64,000 nucleotides of DNA from Calamus simplicifolius (lineage: Eukaryota > Streptophyta > Magnoliopsida > Arecales > Arecaceae). Under the pieces are notes generated by a model, which ran no database searches, was not told the DNA's origin, and was given only the letters and a program-made list of their open reading frames with translations. The stretch spans positions 684,479 to 748,478 of the forward strand of contig UESW01004011.1 of NCBI GenBank assembly GCA_900491605.1, written 5' to 3'. Position 1 is the stretch's first letter; each line of letters begins with the position of its first letter. Of this stretch, positions 57,935-64,000 are shown piece by piece. The translations under genes were made by a program, and so were the position numbers.

Positions 57935-60323
57935 TTGATGCTGAAATTGTAGATCGGAAAGAAATCGATAACACTCCCGGCCGTGCACCTTCACCCGTCG
58001 CTCCAAATGCAGTGGATGATATTGTAGTTCCTCAAACTGGGATGGAATTCAATTCAGCAGATGATGTATATACGTTCTACAATGGATACGCGAAACGAGT
58101 TGGTTTTGGAATCACAACAGTGTGTAGCAGGGCCAACAACAAAAAACAACTTTGCTTCAAGCACCTGGCGTGTTGGAGGCAAGGAAAATCTAGAAAATCA
58201 GAGAAGAGTATGAATCATAGGGATACTGGGAAAGTTGATTGTATGGCATCCATAAAAGCAAGACTGAATGCTACAAGTGGTAAGTGGATATTGGATGAGG
58301 TTTCTCTAGAACATAACCATGGGATGTCCATAACATCAACTGGTTATCTACGGTCGCATAGGAGGATCAGCACACCAGAAAGAGAGATCAGCAATTTACA
58401 TGCCGTGAATGTTCCGACGACTCAGATATACTCTGCCATAGCAAGGAGAAAAGGGGGCAGAGACAATTGGATTTCACCGAGAAGGATGCTCGTAACTTCA
58501 TTTGTCGCGAACGTCAGTCTAAGCTGAAAGAAGGAGATGCTCAGTCGATGGTAATTCATTTCGCCGAAATGCAACTCAGAAATCCAATTTCTTCTATTCC
58601 TTAGACCTCAATGATAATGGTCATCTGAGGTCTGTCTTCTGGATTCATCCAAGGTCAAGATTGGCATGCACATACTTCGGTGATGTTCTAAGCTTTGACT
58701 CAACGTACTTGACAAACAGATATGCCTTTTTGTCCATTCGTTGGGTCAACCATCATGGACAGTCCACCTTGCTTGGATGCGCATTGTTGTCTGATGAGAG
58801 TACTGAGACATATAAATGGGTTTTTCAGACTTGGCTGGATGCAAATGGTGGTCAAGCACCTATTGCCATGATTACTGACCAAGATAAGGCAATCGAGGCT
58901 GCTGTCAAAGAAGTTTTTCCTAACACACGACATCGATTTTGTCTTTGGCATATATTGAAGAAGATACCGAAAAAGATTGGCCACATTTGCACGGCAAATC
59001 CCAAGTTTATGGTTGATTTCGATGAGGCGATATATGATTCATTGACCATACAGTCATTCGAGGAAAGGTGGGCACATGTTATGGAGAAATATAAAGAATG
59101 CAAGTCTATAGATTGGTTCAATGTCCTTTACGAATGTCGGGAAAAATGGGTCCCAGTTTACCTAAAGGATACATTCTTCGCAGGTTTGTATGTCATTGTC
59201 TTTGGTTCATGTTCGCGTTAAACGCTTTTTTTTTTGTTGACAAAATTTTGAACAGGGATGTCATCTTCACAAAGGAGCGAGGGCATTAATCACTTCTTCG
59301 ATGGGTTTATAAATTCGAAGACAACACTAACGGAGTTCATAAGTAAGTACGAAGATGCCTTGGAAAAAAGATACGAGGCCAAAATGAGGAAGATAATAGG
59401 ACGTTGCAAACGATTGCTTTCCTAAAGACATCATCACCTTTTGAGAGACAAGCTGCAGGAAGGTATACAAGGAGCATTTTCAAAAAATTTCAGAATGAGA
59501 TCCTTGAAATGGCTGCATCAAATACAAAATTGATCAAGGAAGCTGGCAACACTTGTTTATATTCCGTAAAGTCGTATGAAAGGATTGAAGTCGATGGAAT
59601 TGGCAAGGAGATGATCAAAGATTATATCGTGTCATACGATAGAAATATTGAGGATGTCCAATGCCAGTGCCGATCCTTTCAGTTCAAGGGGTACCTGTGT
59701 AGGCATGCCCTGTTGGTTCTTCATCAAAGTGACGTATTTCGTTTACCAGATAAATACTTCTTGAAGAGATGGTGCAAGGACATGAAATACCAATTCGACG
59801 AATTCACTGCAATACTGAGGGTTATGATAAAAGCACACGAAACTCACGGTACGCAGTGACAATTTTTTAATTGAAATGTCTTAATATTTGTTATCGTTAA
59901 TATTATGTTAATGATTGTAGATATAGTTTGCTGAGTCATCGGATGACGAAGCTCGCAGAGATAGCCTCCATGTCTGAAGATGCATTTAATGTAGTGATGG
60001 ATGGTCTAACACCTATATTCAAAATTGCCGTGGATGCCAACTGCGCAGCTAAACCACGTACAGAGCTTGTAATTCAAGATCCTGAACAAATTAGGACGAA
60101 AGGTCGCCCGAGAGAGAACAGATTAAAGAGTGGAGTCGAGAAGAAGTCAAAAAGATCAAGGAAAAATCAGGTCAAGGAAAGAGCTGCTTCAAGCATCAGG
60201 CAGACTTGTTTGCAGTCTATTAATACTGAAGAGGACCTGGAGAGAATTGTTCCGCCGTCCGAAACTTTGATGGACGAATTTGATGCTTATGTATTGAGTC
60301 AACTTACACAAGAGCATATATAA
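57935..60323 (+). pseudogene. FAR1-type MULE transposase (three one-base frame breaks)
   Basis: Exons about 57935-59183, 59256-59855 and 59921-60323 (TAA). A TTTTCACAG acceptor at 57934 and the lack of an upstream in-frame ATG suggest a further 5' exon; otherwise ATG 58042. Domains in order: FAR1 zinc-binding DNA-binding domain (GMEFNSADDVYTFYNGYAKR to LEHNHG, 58040-58325), MULE transposase core (SFDSTYLTNRYAF and MITDQDKAIEAA carry acidic catalytic residues; RHRFCLWHILKK), a SWIM zinc finger (CQCRSF-CRH, about 59662-59705) and a basic C-terminus. Breaks are near 58467, 58586 and 59376, each one base missing in a T or A run. Jittery/FAR1-like MULE rather than a host FRS gene, judged by the adjoining ULP gene and arrays. 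Confidence 0.82.
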
Positions 60324-60421
60324 AACACGGGTGTCGTAACTTTTGAATTATGGTGGCTTGGTCGCAAATGAAATGCTTTCAAAATAGGGTGTCTATTTCA
60401 GTAAAATGAAGTGCTTTTAGT

Positions 60422-61175
60422 ACGACGACACCCAGCTCTTGGCTAACGACACCCTAGCCTTGCGCGGCGACACCCGAAAGGCGGAAACCTACGAGACATC
60501 CCAGTACTCGCGAACACACCGAAGATTTTAGCGCGACGACACCCCAGCTCTTGGCTAAACGACTCCTAGCTCTTGCGCGGCGACACCCGAAAGGTGGAAA
60601 CCTACGAGACATCCCAGTACTCGCGAACGACACCGAAGATTTTAGCGCGACGACACCCCAGCTCTTGGCTAACGACACCCTAGCTCTTGCGCGGCGACAC
60701 CCGAAAGGCGGAAACCTACGAGACATCCCAGTACTCGCGAACCGACACCGAAGATTTTAGCGCGACGACACCCCAGCTCTTGGCTAACGACTCCCTAGCT
60801 CTTGCGCGGCGACACCCGAAAGGCGGAAACCTACGAGACATCCCAGTACTCGCGAAACACCGAAGATTTTAGCGCGACGACACCCCAGCTCTTGGCTAAC
60901 GACACCCTAGCTCTTGCGCGGCGACACCCGAAAGGCGGAAACCTACGAGACATCCCAGTACTCGCGAACGACACCGAAGATTTTAGCGCGACGACACCCC
61001 AGCTCTTGGCTAACGACACCCTAGCTCTTGCGCGGCGACACCCGAAAGGCGAAAACCTACGAGACATCCCAGTACTCGCGAACGACACCGAAGATTTTAG
61101 CGCGACGACACCCCAGCTCTTGGCTAACGACTCCCTAGCTCTTGCGCGGCGACACCCGAAAGGCGAAAACATACG
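60422..61175. repeat. 114-bp tandem array between transposase and ULP gene
   Basis: Six to seven units of 112-115 bp. Each contains four CGACACC cores in the contexts CGACACCCCAGCTCTTGG, CGACACCCTAGCTCTTGC, GGCGACACCCGAAAGG and CGACACCGAAGATTTTAG. Because 114 is a multiple of three, frames stay open across units on both strands, giving repetitive ORFs that I do not call as genes. The repeat lies 3' of both convergent genes. Confidence 0.92.
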
Positions 61176-61304
61176 AAGGCAAACATATGAATACATCGAG
61201 GACACCCTGCTCGCAATATAAAATTTGTGCATTTGCATTAAATATTAATCAGTGTTAATATGAATAAATTACATTCAATTTTCATTCAAAGAAGAATAAA
61301 AAAA

Positions 61305-64000
61305 TTAAGAACATTTTTCGACAATGTCGCTAATCTTTTTGTTCAGGCCCTCTCTCAATATCGTCGCAGCTAAGTGTCGCCGGTAATCTCTGACTTCCTC
61401 ATCCATGAAATCCATCTTCATATCAGGATTGTCCCGTCGAGCAAGACATTCCATGTATCTCAGACAGTATAGGCCGCAATCCAGCGATCCGGTCGGTTGG
61501 CTTGGGCAATCCGAAATATCTTCCATCGGCCAAGTCCATCGCTTCCTTCTTATCGCAGTAGATATGGAATATGTGGCCTAGAATTGTATGCCATTTCCTT
61601 GCATTGGCCTTGTACTTCGGGTTGCGTTTCATGAATTCAGGTGCATGAACACCTTTCTTTCCATGTCGACAGCAACCAAATGCCAGTGCGAGTTATCAGA
61701 GTTTATTATGGTGAAAAGAAACCGGAATTGGGCCTTATCTTCATCCGATACATTGTCAAATATCGCAGCCCCTGATGTTCCAGCAAGTTCATGAGCAGGT
61801 GATGAGGAAGTCAGACATAGAGCAGATACGAAAACTGATGCAATTATGCACTTATGGTATCGGTCAGGATGCTCTGCCCAGTTGCGCATCAGAAACTCCT
61901 GGCCGCAATCAATTATCTGCCAATGGAATGTAAAACGATTAATATAATTCTAAAATCAACAACTAGAACATGTTCCTTGATATACTTACATCATCTATTA
62001 TCATTTCATTGTTAATGAGATCTTGAAGATTTTTCTTGTTGCAACGCCAGAAAACATATTTGTGTAGACGATCTCGTCGGTTTGTCGCTCGCTCAAAAAA
62101 TTTTGAATAATTATTTGGTCATCTTCGACCGTTGTGTTGGGCTTTGACGTGCCCACTGTCTTCACCGACTTTTTAGGACGGGTTGTCTCATAACATTCCG
62201 ACGACCGTGGATGCCTTACGCTTCCTCGGCTCTTTTTTAATCCTCCTAACAAGCGAAGGCACTCCAATTATTTCTAAGTCCATATTGTCATCCTTTGGCG
62301 CAGGGGTGCCAAGTTTATTATCGGATATGGACTCATCTTTATTTTCATTCCCATGCTCTGTTTTATCAGCCAATGAATCCCCCTCCAATCTCTTCTCCTC
62401 TGCTTTTGCATTCCCTGTCTCAATTGGAAACTCGGATGAATGGTCCTCCTCCATCTTCTTCTCCTCACTATTTCCATTACCAGGCTCGCGGAGGACCAAC
62501 TCCAGGGAATGCACCTTCTCTGTTTTCTCGTCTCCCTTGTCCTCCTCATTTATTGCATTACTTTCCTTTCTGACCAGTGAATTGAGGAGGCTCTCAGCAA
62601 TGGACAGCCTGTGCCTGACATCGTCGAGTTGATCCTTAACGCACTCCAATTCAGTCCTCAACTCGGCGCATCCTGCGCAGCTATCCGTTGGTTGAGGGGC
62701 GCAGGTATCTGTTGGTTGAGGGGGGATGCAACATTCTGCTGAGGGAGAAGCCAGCGCTCTTCTGGCAATGGTACAGTAGCTCCCTCCATCTGCAACGCAA
62801 GATGATAACAAATTAATATTAAGTGAACATATTGACGCATTAAGTTGAAAAAAATGGTCAGAGCAATGGAGCAATGAACTAGATTACCAAGTCGTGAGGC
62901 TGCAAGTCGGCAACCCGAACCGATTGGATCTTCATTTGGTGGTCATACCACTTCAACAGCCGGGGCCGTTTATCAGGGTATGCTGGCTCTCGCATTGATG
63001 TATGCTCGAGGAACCACGCCTGAACATGATATTTTTTGGATATTAAATAATGTAATATTACAAAAAAATTTACTCTCAACACTAATTATGTGTCTCAATA
63101 ATCCTTACCACCAGTGCTGCCGAGCATCCGAACAAGGTAGGCTGCCTCCTAACTTTTTTTGCATTCTTTGAGTGCACCGGCTCCTCGGAACGCAAGCAAG
63201 CAGCTATTTCTGGGAGAGCCAGAACAATCAACTCCTTCAGTGCCGAAGCCCAGTCGATGCTACCCAGTTGACTTAAGTCATCCAAGTGCTGGATGAGATA
63301 CCGTGGACATCTCTGATTAGACTTTGGAGCCAAAAACATGGCCAACATGTATGCGATCCAAAGTCGGACGGTGTCCTCGACATCCTCCTGTACTTTAGAT
63401 GATCGGAGTTGAAATATCAACTTCTCCAAACCTTCTTGGCGAAGATCTAAACCCTGGCCAAACCGTCTGAACAACCTTCCGTTGAACATTTGGCTGGACG
63501 TGTCGATCTTCTTCCCATGAGCTGGAAGTCCCAGAATGAGTGCGACTTCGTCGGCACTGAATAGAACTGGCTTTCCGCAAAACATGAACTCGTCGCCTCC
63601 ATTGTGACATCTTATGATGTCTGCTAGCAGTCGCCCGTCGACTGTGAACGTCTGCATGTCGACGAAGGCACCAAATGGGGTCCTTCGAATCAGTTTTGTA
63701 TGCCGTCTAGAGAACCCCATCCTCCAAACCTTCTGAACGTATACGCCGGCCTGCAGCTATTCTTAAACAGCTGGGAAGCCTTCACTGGGGGGACTGGAAC
63801 AATTTTATTGTCAACTGAAACAGGGGGTAAGACAGACATACTTGTCATGAAATTTTAAGAGAGAATGTCATAATATTTAATATAGTGATAAACATACCTG
63901 AAGGAGCCGCATCCTCATTCGAACGAAGAACCATGTCCTTGCATTGTTCCGCCATTTTCTCCGTCTGCTTCTTCTTTGTTCGCGGTCTTCGTCCACAAAC
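61305..64000 (-). pseudogene. ULP1-like cysteine protease (C48) gene of the MULE, 5' end outside window
   Basis: Minus-strand exons, 5' to 3': 64000-63898 (partial), 63814-63109, 63019-62888, about 62789-61990 and 61916-61305 (TAA). The N-terminal part (FGAFVDMQTFTVDGRLLADI, FSADEVALILGLPA) resembles the plant-specific domain (DUF1985-like) preceding ULP proteases in transposons. A Glu/Lys-rich acidic linker follows. The C-terminal peptidase has the His block NSDNSHWHLVAVDM and the Gln/Cys block CPSQPTGSLDCGLYCL. The expected catalytic Asp after the His block reads Asn (MHLNS). Frame breaks occur near 63722, 62220, 62030 (A-run), 61630 and 61520. It is convergent with the transposase. In its original setting this would cleave SUMO or a similar modifier; its role for the element is unknown. 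Confidence 0.75.

Larger units (their letters stand above)
57512..64000. mobile_element. Mutator-like element with FAR1-type transposase and ULP1-like protease (right end outside window)
   Basis: A transposase gene on + (57935-60323) and a Ulp1-type protease gene on - (61305 to beyond 64000) converge on a 114-bp tandem array. MULEs that carry captured ULP-like protease genes are known in plants (Kaonashi-type in Arabidopsis, related elements in other plants). The left terminal repeat is not defined; the GGGTGTCG-rich stretch 57512-57835 is probably subterminal. Its partner end lies beyond the window. Confidence 0.75.

Noticed and set aside
60802..61221. 139-codon open frame of 38-residue repeats
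   Set aside because: Unit length is divisible by three, so frames stay open by chance. Neighbouring units of 112 and 115 bp break it, and both strands are equally open.

Overview
This window is plant nuclear DNA, most likely from a monocot. The evidence is spliced genes with GT-AG introns, a very long intron-rich housekeeping gene, Ty3/gypsy (Tat-type), Mutator, RTE, SINE and MITE elements, and a CYP724-like P450 and a subtilase fragment that resemble monocot proteins. A palm-like genome would fit the long TE-filled introns and the TTGAG-tailed RTE copy, but I cannot fix the species from sequence alone.

Layout. (1) 1-10447 is the 3' part of a Tat-lineage Ty3/gypsy LTR retrotransposon: the integrase end, a long non-coding 3' region with hairpin-forming minisatellites, two related ~100-codon antisense ORFs with their own minus-strand TATA boxes, a long antisense gene (aORF), the polypurine tract and a 1.14-kb 3' LTR with a TATA box and its own hairpin minisatellite. 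(2) 10468-13509 is a complete Pack-MULE with 9-bp target duplications and 206-bp terminal inverted repeats. It carries broken subtilase fragments between arrays of a ~22-bp repeat. (3) 13510-15301 holds two foldback/MITE elements. (4) 15669-50231 is one 31-exon gene for the DENN and WD40 protein SCD1 (stomatal cytokinesis defective 1), 34.6 kb long. Its introns carry three decayed RTE LINE copies, a Harbinger MITE nested in one of them, a hAT-like MITE and several local duplications. (5) 51967-52397 is a tRNA-derived SINE with target duplications. (6) 53042-56271 is a seven-exon CYP85-clan cytochrome P450, CYP724-like (brassinosteroid pathway), with three one-base frame breaks. (7) 57512-64000 is most of a Mutator-like element. 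It has a FAR1-type transposase gene on +, a convergent ULP1-like (C48) protease gene on - that runs off the window end, and a 114-bp tandem array between them.

The most interesting signal is a shared motif, CGACACCC[CT]AG[CT]T(C). It is amplified in all three arrays of the Pack-MULE and in the 114-bp array downstream of the FAR1 transposase, and it is scattered in opposite orientation upstream of that transposase. This ties two otherwise unrelated-looking Mutator-like elements about 45 kb apart and suggests a common recognition sequence. A second theme is that three distinct minisatellites of the Tat element each have an inverted repeat in every unit. A third is technical: many genes here, including the conserved SCD1, are broken by single missing bases, usually in homopolymers, so sequence or assembly error should be excluded before calling them pseudogenes.
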